A model generated the notes under the pieces. That model did not search any database and was not told the origin of the DNA. It worked only from the letters and a program-made list of their open reading frames with translations. Positions 1 through 6,060 of a DNA stretch of 25,151 bases are shown in pieces; position 1 is the first letter of the stretch, and each line of letters starts with the position of its first letter. Origin of the DNA: a virus. The DNA is taken from IMG/VR virus record IMGVR_UViG_3300010885_033611, positions 1 through 25,151 of that record; one strand, written 5' to 3'. The position numbers were made by a program, and so were the translations under genes.

Positions 1-159
1 ACCTGCACCGTCAACCAGATGTCCGAGAAGTTCCTCGCCCTCGAGGCCGCGAACGACCAGGCGACGATCGACGCCTTGATGAAGCTCCTTCGCCCCCGCT
101 TCGCCCGCTACAACCCCGGTTTCATCGGCAAGCCCGAGCGTCGCCGCGCCGCCTACTAG
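1..159 (+). CDS. C-terminal fragment of an unknown protein
   Basis: An open frame runs from the window edge to a TAG at 157-159, giving 52 residues. Codons are C/G-ending like the genes that follow, so this is probably the end of a real gene of the same operon. The visible part has a helical stretch (SEKFLALEAANDQATIDALM) followed by a basic, Arg-rich tail ending RRRAAY. No family is recognisable from this fragment. The start lies outside the window. Confidence 0.6.
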   Translation, partial: TCTVNQMSEKFLALEAANDQATIDALMKLLRPRFARYNPGFIGKPERRRAAY

Positions 160-163
160 TCGC

Positions 164-196
164 AGGGCTAGGCCCTCGCGGGGTTCGCCGCCCCGC
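164..196 (+). promoter_or_regulatory. Two adjacent hairpins, copy 1 of a repeated intergenic element
   Basis: Five bases after the stop at 159 lies AGGGCTAGGCCCT (164-176), a 5-bp stem with a TAG loop. It is followed by GCGGGG (178-183) and CCCCGC (191-196), a 6-bp stem with a 7-base loop starting TTCG. The same arrangement occurs at 1617-1652. There is no U-tract, so a standard intrinsic terminator is not supported. A partial terminator, RNA-processing site or antitermination site are all possible. Confidence 0.4.
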
Positions 197-245
197 TCCG
201 ACTCTCTCTCGGCCACTCGGCCACCACCCCCCAAGGTAACCCGTC

Positions 246-596
246 ATGACCTACTCCCTCGAATCCTCCACGCCCGCCCACTACGCCGAGCTCCTCGCGG
301 CGGCCCTCAATACCGACGACTCGCGGAACTGGGAGCCCTCGCCCAGTGTCATCGGCGACGTCGCCTTCTCCGAGATTCGGACGATCGGCGCGACCATCGC
401 AACCCAGACGGTCACCCTCTACCCGGAGTTCGTCCGCGGCCGCGCGAAGGGCTCGGTCTCCTCGACGATCACGTGGACGGACTCCGACAACAAGTTCGAG
501 ACGAAGACCGGGACCGTCTGGTTCTGGTTCGACGAGAACTGCGACGTGATCGCCCTCCGCCTTGCTATCGCCCACGCCTTCCAGGCCCTCAAGTAA
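246..596 (+). CDS. Hypothetical 116-residue protein
   Basis: I do not recognise this protein. It starts at ATG 246 with AAGG at 233-236 upstream. It has alternating hydrophobic stretches suggesting a beta-sheet (TVTLYPEF near residue 56, then SSTITWTD and TGTVWFWFDE) and a C-terminal helix (LRLAIAHAFQALK). There is no signal peptide or membrane segment. It lies just upstream of the exonuclease gene, 11 bases away, so it is probably co-transcribed with it. A role as a small accessory to recombination is only a guess from position. Codon use matches the neighbours. Confidence 0.75.
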   Translation: MTYSLESSTPAHYAELLAAALNTDDSRNWEPSPSVIGDVAFSEIRTIGATIATQTVTLYPEFVRGRAKGSVSSTITWTDSDNKFETKTGTVWFWFDENCDVIALRLAIAHAFQALK

Positions 597-607
597 GACC
601 CCCGACG

Positions 608-1624
608 ATGCAACCCTACACCTACCTCGCATCCTGCACCCCTGTCGCCCCCTACCCCAAGGACTCCAACGAGTGGCACGCCACCCGCGCGGAGACCATC
701 GGAGCTTCCGAGGTCGGCGTCGTCCTGGGCGTCTCTCCCTACGGCGGCCTCCTCGGCCTTGTCCTCGACAAGCGCGACGCCCTCGCCGGTAACCCTCGGA
801 TCTGGGACTCGGACGCCATGGCCCTCGGCCGCCTCGCCGAGGACTTCATCCTTCAACACGCGGAAGGGCTCCTCGGCCAGAAGGTCGTCGCCGGTGTCGC
901 CGTCCGCGATCAGTTCGTCCCCGTCTCCGCCACCCCCGACGGTCTCGTGATTGACGACCAGGGCGTCGTCGTCGCAGTCGTCGAGGCCAAACTCGACCGA
1001 GCCCGCCTCGACTGGGAGGAAGTGTTGACCAACGGGTTCGCCCACTTGGACGGCCGCGACGCTCGGTTGGCCTATTGGTGGCAGGTTCAGACGCAGCTCC
1101 GAGTCACCGGGGCCGACAAAGGCTACCTCGCAGTTTGGACCGTCTACGCCTTCCACTTGATCCCCATCGACCCCGACCTCGAGGCGTTCGCGGTCATCGA
1201 CGAGGCGGCGTCGACGGCGTTCGCCTGGGTCAACCATCCCGACCAACTTCTCCCAGTGGCGACCGACGCGGACGCCCTCTCGACCCTCGCTCGGACGATC
1301 AACCCTGCAAGCGAGGGCCCGCTCGAGGTTGACGGCGAGGTGGCCGAAGCGATCGAGACCTACGCTCGGATCAACGCCGAGATCAAGGCCTTGGAGGAAC
1401 GCCAGGACGAAGCGAAGCGGGTCATCCTCGAGGCGCACCGCTCGGCCTCCAAGCTCGCCACGGCGGGCGGGTTCAAGTCCTCGTTCTCGGACGCCTCCGA
1501 GCGGGTCTCGTTCGACTCCAAGGCGTTCGGCGAGGCCCACCCCGAGCTCCTCGCCCAGTTCCAGAAGACGACCAAGGTCTCCGCGTCGTGCCGAGTGACC
1601 GCACCAAAGGCCAAGAAGGGCTAG
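608..1624 (+). CDS. YqaJ/lambda-exonuclease-like recombination nuclease
   Basis: This 338-residue protein carries the ordered motifs of the YqaJ viral recombinase family (PD-(D/E)XK fold). These are GASEVGVVLGVSPYGG at residues 32-47, GRLAED with E78, SATPDG with D111, VEAKL with E126 and K128, and a Gln motif (YWWQVQTQL, Q159/Q161). D111, E126 and K128 are the expected metal-binding and catalytic set. The family degrades one strand of linear duplex DNA from ends to give a 3' overhang for a partner annealase, here the RecT gene about 400 bases downstream. The frame stays open 45 codons upstream of ATG 608, but that part overlaps the previous gene and is Arg-rich shadow, so 608 is preferred. 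The C-terminal third is a helical extension with a charged segment (residues 258-285). Confidence 0.9.
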   Translation: MQPYTYLASCTPVAPYPKDSNEWHATRAETIGASEVGVVLGVSPYGGLLGLVLDKRDALAGNPRIWDSDAMALGRLAEDFILQHAEGLLGQKVVAGVAVRDQFVPVSATPDGLVIDDQGVVVAVVEAKLDRARLDWEEVLTNGFAHLDGRDARLAYWWQVQTQLRVTGADKGYLAVWTVYAFHLIPIDPDLEAFAVIDEAASTAFAWVNHPDQLLPVATDADALSTLARTINPASEGPLEVDGEVAEAIETYARINAEIKALEERQDEAKRVILEAHRSASKLATAGGFKSSFSDASERVSFDSKAFGEAHPELLAQFQKTTKVSASCRVTAPKAKKG

Positions 1625-1652
1625 GCCCTCCCTGCGCGGTTCGAGGCCGCGC
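1617..1652 (+). promoter_or_regulatory. Two adjacent hairpins, copy 2 of a repeated intergenic element
   Basis: The same 13 bases as at 164-176, AGGGCTAGGCCCT, are found at 1617-1629, here including the exonuclease stop codon. They are followed by GCGCGG (1634-1639) and CCGCGC (1647-1652), a 6-bp stem with a 7-base loop again starting TTCG. Both copies sit at gene ends in front of a short untranslated leader, which suggests a common role in transcript ends or stability. Confidence 0.4.
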
Positions 1653-1691
1653 TACGCCCCTCCCCCCAACCCTCCAACCGAGGAGATGAAG

Positions 1692-1964
1692 ATGCCGAAG
1701 AAGACCTACCGCCGAAAGAAACTCGACACTGCGATGCGCTACCTTGTGGGAGCGATCGCCGAGCTCGTCTCGACCGTGGCCCACCCCGACTCGACGCAGA
1801 CTGCAAGGCAAGATGCACGAAAGGCCCTCGAGCGACTGGGCGGAAGGATGCCCCGGTTCCCCGCCGAGGGGCCCGAGAAGGTCCTCCCGTCGTGTTCCTC
1901 GGTAGGTACCTACGACCCGTTCAACGACCCAGACCCAGACGAAGACCCGATGAAAGGTTGGTAG
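1692..1964 (+). CDS. Hypothetical 90-residue basic protein
   Basis: This is a small protein of unknown family between the exonuclease and RecT genes. Two ATGs are possible, 1686 and 1692. GAGGAG at 1680-1685 touches the first but stands 6 bases from the second, so 1692 is chosen. The N-terminus is strongly basic (MPKKTYRRKK), followed by an amphipathic helix that includes YLVGAIAELVSTVA. A second helical stretch (QDARKALERLGG) precedes an acidic, aspartate-rich C-terminus (FNDPDPDEDP). A basic start with an acidic end could fit nucleic-acid binding or a partner of the recombination proteins, but nothing in the sequence proves it. Confidence 0.7.
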   Translation: MPKKTYRRKKLDTAMRYLVGAIAELVSTVAHPDSTQTARQDARKALERLGGRMPRFPAEGPEKVLPSCSSVGTYDPFNDPDPDEDPMKGW

Positions 1965-2020
1965 TCGCCCTCCCCAAACAGTTCCCCCCAACGGTCGAGA
2001 GACCACACCTAGAGAGAGTC

Positions 2021-2911
2021 ATGACCCAGATCGCCCGCAGAGACAGTTCCGTTGAAGGTTGGTTGGCCTCACCCGCCACCCTCTCCCAGTTGAAGGCGGC
2101 CCTCCCGTCGCACTTCGCGCCCGACCGCATGGCCCGCCTTGCGTTGACGCAGCTCCGCACCGTTCGCGGCCTTGCCGACTGCACCCCCGCCTCCATCATG
2201 GCGTGCGTCATGACGGCCTCGCAGCTCGGCCTCGAGCCGGGTGTCCTCGGTTCGTGTTACCTTATCCCCCGCAAGGGCGAGGCCACGTTCTTGATCGGCT
2301 ACCAGGGCCTCCTCGACCTTATCCGTCGCTCGGGGAAGGTGACCTCCATCGCCTCGCGAGTCGTTTACGAGACGGACACGTTTGAGGTCGACTACTCGGC
2401 CGCGGTTCCGTTCGTCCACAAGCCCGACCTCCGCCGCAAGGACTCGCGGATCCTCGGGTTCTACACCCACGCGACCCTCACCGGCGGCGAGCATCTGTTC
2501 GAGTGGATGCCTCTCCACGAGGTCCAAGCGATTCGCGGCCGCTCCCAGTCTGGGAACTCGGGCCCCTGGGCGACCGACTTCGCCGAAATGGGGAAGAAGA
2601 CCGTCCTCCGCCGCGCCGCGAAGTACCTCCCCCGCTCGATCGAGTTCTCGGACGCCCTCGCGGCCGATGACCGCTCCGAGTTTGGTTCGGAGGCCCCGCC
2701 CGCTCCCGCTCCCGCTCCGACTGCGACGGTTGACCACGTCGAGGTCCGCCCTCCCGCGCCGCCGGCGGCCCCGTCGCCGTCCTCGGCCGCCCGTCTCCCC
2801 GCTCCGCCCCCGCCGCCGCGGACGCAGCTCGTCGAGGCAATCGACGCCGCGCCCCTGTTCGCCCCATCGCCCGAGGTCGTCCCGTTCGAGGACGACGGGT
2901 TTCCCCTGTAA
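2021..2911 (+). CDS. recT: RecT-family single-strand annealing protein with SSB-like C-terminal tip
   Basis: This 296-residue protein matches the RecT family. It has an N-terminal helical part (LPSHFAPDRMARLALTQLRT), the conserved QLGLEPG near residue 68, YLIPRKGEATFLIGYQGLLD (80-99) and RRSGKV with a following beta-strand. KTVLRRAAKYLP is at 193-204. RecT binds single-stranded DNA and anneals complementary strands, normally paired with an exonuclease as here. After about residue 222 the protein becomes a Pro/Ala-rich, low-complexity linker of some 65 residues. It ends in PFEDDGFPL, which resembles the acidic hydrophobic tip of bacterial SSB (DDDIPF type). ATG 2021 is chosen because it begins the RecT homology; the frame upstream overlaps the preceding gene and is out of character. 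Confidence 0.9.
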   Translation: MTQIARRDSSVEGWLASPATLSQLKAALPSHFAPDRMARLALTQLRTVRGLADCTPASIMACVMTASQLGLEPGVLGSCYLIPRKGEATFLIGYQGLLDLIRRSGKVTSIASRVVYETDTFEVDYSAAVPFVHKPDLRRKDSRILGFYTHATLTGGEHLFEWMPLHEVQAIRGRSQSGNSGPWATDFAEMGKKTVLRRAAKYLPRSIEFSDALAADDRSEFGSEAPPAPAPAPTATVDHVEVRPPAPPAAPSPSSAARLPAPPPPPRTQLVEAIDAAPLFAPSPEVVPFEDDGFPL

Positions 2912-2923
2912 GGTAGCCGCCCA

Positions 2924-3274
2924 ATGACCATCCCCGCCCCCTACCCCGTCCCGCAGTACCCAGACGCCCAGAAAGCGATCTCGGCGCGAGCTCGGTTCCT
3001 CTACGGTTCGATCAACCACCTCGCCCGACAGGTTGGGTTGTCCCGACAGGCCTTCCACGGCCGCGCGGTTCTCGCGACCTTCTCGACCTCGACCCACCCT
3101 TGGTTCGAGTTCCTTCTCCACCTCCCCGAGGGATGCCTCGCCGAGGGCGTCCCCGAGCTCGAGTTGACCCGCCCAGTCCCCGCGGCCTCCATCGCCTACG
3201 GTCTCGCGGCCTCCGACGACGCTTGGGTGAACCGCGCCCGCACCCGCGCCCGACGGGTCAAGGGGGAAGGATGA
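2924..3274 (+). CDS. Small protein with a possible helix-turn-helix
   Basis: This 116-residue protein starts 12 bases after recT. Residues 29-50 (SINHLARQVGLSRQAFHGRA) have the pattern of a helix-turn-helix, with Ala and Gly at the expected turn positions and Ser-Arg-Gln opening the second helix. That suggests DNA binding. The N-terminus is Pro/Tyr-rich and the C-terminus is basic (RARTRARRVKGEG). No full family match is recognised. It may be a regulator of the early operon or an accessory replication protein. Its stop overlaps the next start (ATGA), so the two are probably translationally coupled. Confidence 0.65.
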   Translation: MTIPAPYPVPQYPDAQKAISARARFLYGSINHLARQVGLSRQAFHGRAVLATFSTSTHPWFEFLLHLPEGCLAEGVPELELTRPVPAASIAYGLAASDDAWVNRARTRARRVKGEG

Positions 3275-3510
3275 AGGCCACCCTCCCCGAGCTGTTCCTC
3301 GTCGCCCAGTACGTCCTCGCCGCCTTCGACAAGGTCCCGACCTGGCACTGTCTCCCGACCCTCGTCGCCGTCGTCGTCCTCTACCTCTACAACGAGGGCA
3401 AGAAGATCAAGGCGCAATCCGCCGAGGATGCTCGCCGACTCTCTCGCCGCGCCCCGGTTCCCCCTGTTACTCTCCACCACCGCCACGTCCGAGCCCCCCA
3501 TGACCACTAA
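3271..3510 (+). CDS. Small membrane protein (79 residues)
   Basis: ATG 3271 overlaps the preceding TGA. AGGGGG a few bases upstream can serve as ribosome binding site. Residues 27-41 (HCLPTLVAVVVLYLY) form a hydrophobic segment followed at once by a basic cluster (NEGKKIK), fitting a single membrane helix with the basic side in the cytoplasm. Residues 5-19 are also fairly hydrophobic, so two helices are possible. The last 30 residues are Arg/His/Pro-rich and overlap the next gene, with poorer third-position bias. Function unknown. It is one of three small membrane proteins in this operon. Confidence 0.55.
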   Translation: MKATLPELFLVAQYVLAAFDKVPTWHCLPTLVAVVVLYLYNEGKKIKAQSAEDARRLSRRAPVPPVTLHHRHVRAPHDH

Positions 3511-3901
3511 CCACCACACCTACGACTTGACGCAGCTCGCGAAACGCGCCCGCTACTTGAAACACTGGGTCTGGGTCGACGGGATGCGTTGGTTCCGACC
3601 CCTCCCAGACGACTCCTCGGGTTTTTTCTTTTGTGGGATGATTGGAGCGAACGAGCCTGTCGAGGACGCCGTCCCCGACTTGACCTGCAACGATACGATC
3701 GGCGCGATCGCCGACCGCGTCCGCTACCTCTACGACCTCCCCGACCTCGTCTGCGTCTACGAGGAGTACACGGGCCTACACAAGGTCTACCTCCCTTCGG
3801 GTGTTGCAGTCGCCCGCTACTCCCCCGCCGGAGCTTGGGTTGGCCTCCTCGAGTTGTGGTCCTACCGCGCGGAGATGAAGTTGATCGGGAGGGCCCAGTG
3901 A
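3500..3901 (+). CDS. Hypothetical 133-residue protein upstream of the resolvase
   Basis: This is an aromatic-rich soluble protein (YLKHWVWVDGMRWFRPLPDD, then YLYDLPDLVCVYEEYTGLHK) with no family recognised. ATG 3500 gives a short overlap with the previous gene. An in-frame ATG at 3428 would add 24 residues with good C/G third positions but an 83-base overlap, so the start is uncertain. The gene ends in TGA within GTGA, the start of the RuvC-like gene, so the two are coupled. A TTTTTTC heptamer at 3622-3628 is discussed in the findings. Confidence 0.65.
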   Translation: MTTNHHTYDLTQLAKRARYLKHWVWVDGMRWFRPLPDDSSGFFFCGMIGANEPVEDAVPDLTCNDTIGAIADRVRYLYDLPDLVCVYEEYTGLHKVYLPSGVAVARYSPAGAWVGLLELWSYRAEMKLIGRAQ

Positions 3902-4395
3902 TCTACACCGGCGTCGACCCCGGCAAACAAGGTGCGATCGCCTCCATCTCCCGCGACGGCGAGGTCCTCGCGATCACGAAGTTCTCGGACGCGGAGACCG
4001 AGGGCCGGATCGCCCTCCTGGTATGCGACCACTTCGCGGCCCTCCCCGAGGGCGTCCACTCGGCAGTCATCGAGAGGGTAGGGGCTATGCCTCGACAGGG
4101 CCTCTCGTCGACCTTCGTCTTCGGTCGCGTCTATGGCGAGGCGTGGGCGGGCTTGATCCTGTCCCTCGAGGGTCGGGTCCGCCTCCAAGCGGTGACCCCG
4201 TCCGCGTGGCAACGCGACCTCGTCCTCCCGAAACGGTCCTTTACAGATAACCACAAGCGGACCCTCCGCGAGCTCGCCGAGAACCGGTTCGGGCGGAAGT
4301 TCGTCCTTGCCGAGGCCGACGCCGTATGGTTGGCCGAGTGGGCGCGGACGAAGGGGAACTGGGGAGTCGGCCTTTGCGCGGAGGTGCCGCGATGA
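3898..4395 (+). CDS. RuvC-like Holliday junction resolvase
   Basis: The 165-residue protein has an RNase H/RuvC-like layout. The first strand carries GVDPGKQGAIA with catalytic D7. A second acidic site is VIERVGAMPRQG with E59, followed by the helix SSTFVFGRVYGEAWAG. The C-terminal acidic helix is LAEADAVWLAEWA, with D141. Phage RuvC-like enzymes cut branched DNA during recombination or before packaging. The start is GTG 3898, which overlaps the previous stop and has GGGAGG about 5 bases upstream. The frame extends further upstream but is Arg/Pro-rich there and is a shadow of the preceding gene. With exonuclease and RecT nearby, resolution of recombination intermediates is the likely role. 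Confidence 0.85.
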   Translation: MIYTGVDPGKQGAIASISRDGEVLAITKFSDAETEGRIALLVCDHFAALPEGVHSAVIERVGAMPRQGLSSTFVFGRVYGEAWAGLILSLEGRVRLQAVTPSAWQRDLVLPKRSFTDNHKRTLRELAENRFGRKFVLAEADAVWLAEWARTKGNWGVGLCAEVPR

Positions 4396-4589
4396 CCTAC
4401 ACGACCGCTACCCGAGCGATCGAGGCCTCCCGCGCCAAGGGCGAGACGGTCGAGGTCGCAGTCACCCCCGAGAACTGGGAGACCCTCCTCGAGGCCGCCT
4501 CCGACCGTTGGGTCGAGGAGGGCCGGTTCTTCTTCGCTTGCGCCGAGCGGGGCGACGACTGGATCGTTGTCATTGCCCGCCGCCCCTAA
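4392..4589 (+). CDS. Hypothetical 65-residue protein
   Basis: ATG 4392 overlaps the resolvase stop (ATGA), so translation is probably coupled to it. The protein is small and acidic, with a helix-strand pattern: TRAIEASRAKGETVEVAV, then WETLLEAASDRWVEEGRFFF, and a final hydrophobic strand WIVVIARRP. No family is recognised. Codon use matches the neighbours. It could be a resolvase accessory, by position only. Confidence 0.65.
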   Translation: MTYTTATRAIEASRAKGETVEVAVTPENWETLLEAASDRWVEEGRFFFACAERGDDWIVVIARRP

Positions 4590-4611
4590 CCCTCCCCCCC
4601 AAGGATTGACC

Positions 4612-4935
4612 ATGCTCCAACGCTACCAGGACCTCGCCCTGCGACTCGCGTCGCGTCTCGTGCAAAGGGAAGACCTCGACGAGACCGATCTCCGCGTGTT
4701 GAAGGCCTACTTCATCCTCGCGGCCGATGACGACGCACCCCCGCCCGGGCCCCGTGACCAAACGGCTACCCAGACGGAGGCGGTGTCTCCCCCCAAGGGA
4801 GTCGCCGCGGCCCTGCTACCGTGGGGGACGCTCCTCGGCAAGGCCCAACCCAAGGTCGAACCCGACCCCCTACTCCTCGCGGTCATGACGGCGTTTTTCG
4901 TCTGGGTTGCCTACCTGCTATGGCGGCGGTCGTGA
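4612..4935 (+). CDS. Tail-anchored membrane protein (107 residues)
   Basis: ATG 4612 has AAGGA at 4601-4605 as ribosome binding site. An N-terminal helical part (ALRLASRLVQREDLDETDLR) is joined by a Pro/Thr/Gln linker to a C-terminal hydrophobic segment at residues 86-104 (PLLLAVMTAFFVWVAYLLW) ending RRS. This fits a cytoplasmic domain held by a C-terminal membrane anchor. No family recognised. Possible roles include membrane anchoring of replication or exclusion of other phages, neither shown here. The stop overlaps a GTG start (GTGA) of another small membrane protein. Confidence 0.65.
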   Translation: MLQRYQDLALRLASRLVQREDLDETDLRVLKAYFILAADDDAPPPGPRDQTATQTEAVSPPKGVAAALLPWGTLLGKAQPKVEPDPLLLAVMTAFFVWVAYLLWRRS

Positions 4936-5069
4936 GTTCCTACGCAATGCACCTCGCAGGGTACCTCGACGAGAGGACCCCCAACGACTGGTTGACGGTG
5001 GCCTACCTCGGTTTCGTCTCCGTTGCGATCGTCTGGGCGTTGTTCGGACCGTCGGGAGGTGACGAATGA
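4932..5069 (+). CDS. Very small membrane protein (45 residues)
   Basis: GTG 4932 overlaps the previous TGA (GTGA), the same coupling as at 3898 and 5593. An in-frame ATG at 4920 (49 residues) is the alternative. Residues 20-38 (WLTVAYLGFVSVAIVWALF) form one clear membrane helix. The tail GPSGGDE ends in GACGAATGA, overlapping the methylase ATG. It is coupled on both sides, which supports a real gene. Function unknown. Its size would allow a holin-like or regulatory role, but the lysis genes lie elsewhere. Confidence 0.55.
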   Translation: MSSYAMHLAGYLDERTPNDWLTVAYLGFVSVAIVWALFGPSGGDE

Positions 5070-5596
5070 CCTTCCAACTTCGCAACCCCTCCCGCGTCTC
5101 GGTTGCCACCTCCGACACCTGGGCGACCCCGCAGTGGGTCGTCGACTGGGCGGCCCATCGCCTCTCGTTCGACGGGTTCGACTTCGACCCGTGTTGTCTC
5201 CCCGAGACCGCCAAGGCCCCATCCTTCATCTCTCCCGACCTCGGCGACGGCCTCGTTGACCCGTGGCGCGGTCGTCGGATCTGGGTCAACCCTCCCTATT
5301 CCAACCAGGGGGCGTGGTTGCGCCGGTGCGCCGCCGAGTGTCGCACTGGTCGCACGATCGTTGCCCTTGTCATGCCCTCCTTCGACTCCGCCTATTGGAG
5401 GTCCGCCGTCTGGGAGGCCGCGAGCGAGATCTGGATGCTCGAGGGCCGTATCGCCTTTGAGGTCGACGGCGAGGCCCGCCCCGGTGGCAACGTCCGCTCG
5501 TGCATTGTCGTCTATCGGCCGCCCAGTTGGAACGGCCGCCCCTTCGTTGACTATGTTCGCCCTCTCCCCCCCTACTCCCCCAAGGTTGCACAGTGA
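5066..5596 (+). CDS. Phage Dam-type DNA adenine methyltransferase
   Basis: The 176-residue protein fits the phage N-6-adenine methyltransferase family (the DNA_N-6-adenine-Mtase, Dam, of phages). Motifs are DTWATPQWVV (17-26), FDFDPC (38-43), the catalytic NPPY motif in WVNPPYSN (73-80), EGRIAF (126-131) and a terminal GNVRSCIVVY (141-150). It would transfer methyl from S-adenosylmethionine to adenine N6. No restriction enzyme partner is seen, so it is probably an orphan modifier that protects phage DNA from host restriction or marks replicated DNA. The start ATG 5066 overlaps the previous stop. The stop overlaps GTG 5593. Confidence 0.88.
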   Translation: MTFQLRNPSRVSVATSDTWATPQWVVDWAAHRLSFDGFDFDPCCLPETAKAPSFISPDLGDGLVDPWRGRRIWVNPPYSNQGAWLRRCAAECRTGRTIVALVMPSFDSAYWRSAVWEAASEIWMLEGRIAFEVDGEARPGGNVRSCIVVYRPPSWNGRPFVDYVRPLPPYSPKVAQ

Positions 5597-6057
5597 AACC
5601 CTCCTACCAGATGACCCGCGCCCAGTTCCTAGGCGAGACCATGGCCCGCACGATCGCCCAGTCCTTCAAGTGTGACTGGTACCCCAACCTCGAAACCGCC
5701 TCGGACGGGTGGGGCGAGTTCGCCCTTGTCCGCGAGGGCGAGTTGAAGGCGTTCCTCCGCGTGTTCCCCTTCTCCGAGGAGACCGACTGCGGGGCCGACC
5801 ACTTCTTGGACCTGCGAGACGCCAACCGGTGCGCCACGACCTACCGCGCCCTCGGCGTCAAGCTCCTGGTCGCCCGCCGAGCTCCGAGCGCAATCCAGAT
5901 CGCCGTCCTCGATGGAGAGACCGTCAACGCGATCCACGTCCACCCGACCGAGCGGAGCCGCTACGGTTGGATCCTCGACGCCTCGGAGTTCCGCCGGTCA
6001 GTCCCGCTCCCCGACGGGAAGGGGTGGGCCGACTACCGCACCGCAGGGGAGGGCTAA
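5593..6057 (+). CDS. Hypothetical 154-residue protein coupled to the methylase
   Basis: The start is GTG 5593, overlapping the methylase TGA, with CAAGG at 5581-5585 as ribosome binding site. The protein has a compact alpha/beta look: a first helix (QFLGETMARTIAQSF), strands GEFALVREGEL and KAFLRVFPFSEE, helix ANRCATTYRALGVK and strand IQIAVLDGETVNAIHV. No known family is recognised. The C-terminal YGWILDASEFRRSVPL could be a nucleic-acid contact region, but this is speculation. Strict coupling to the methylase suggests a shared function, for example modification or protection of DNA. Confidence 0.7.
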   Translation: MKPSYQMTRAQFLGETMARTIAQSFKCDWYPNLETASDGWGEFALVREGELKAFLRVFPFSEETDCGADHFLDLRDANRCATTYRALGVKLLVARRAPSAIQIAVLDGETVNAIHVHPTERSRYGWILDASEFRRSVPLPDGKGWADYRTAGEG

Positions 6058-6060
6058 CCG

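Noticed and set aside
419-1540. Long minus-strand open frame opposite the exonuclease gene
   Set aside because: Antisense shadow of a well supported gene; Gly/Asp/Arg/Val-rich sequence without motifs or start signal.
2069-3121. Long minus-strand open frame opposite RecT
   Set aside because: Arg/Gly-rich low-complexity translation typical of an antisense frame in GC-rich DNA.
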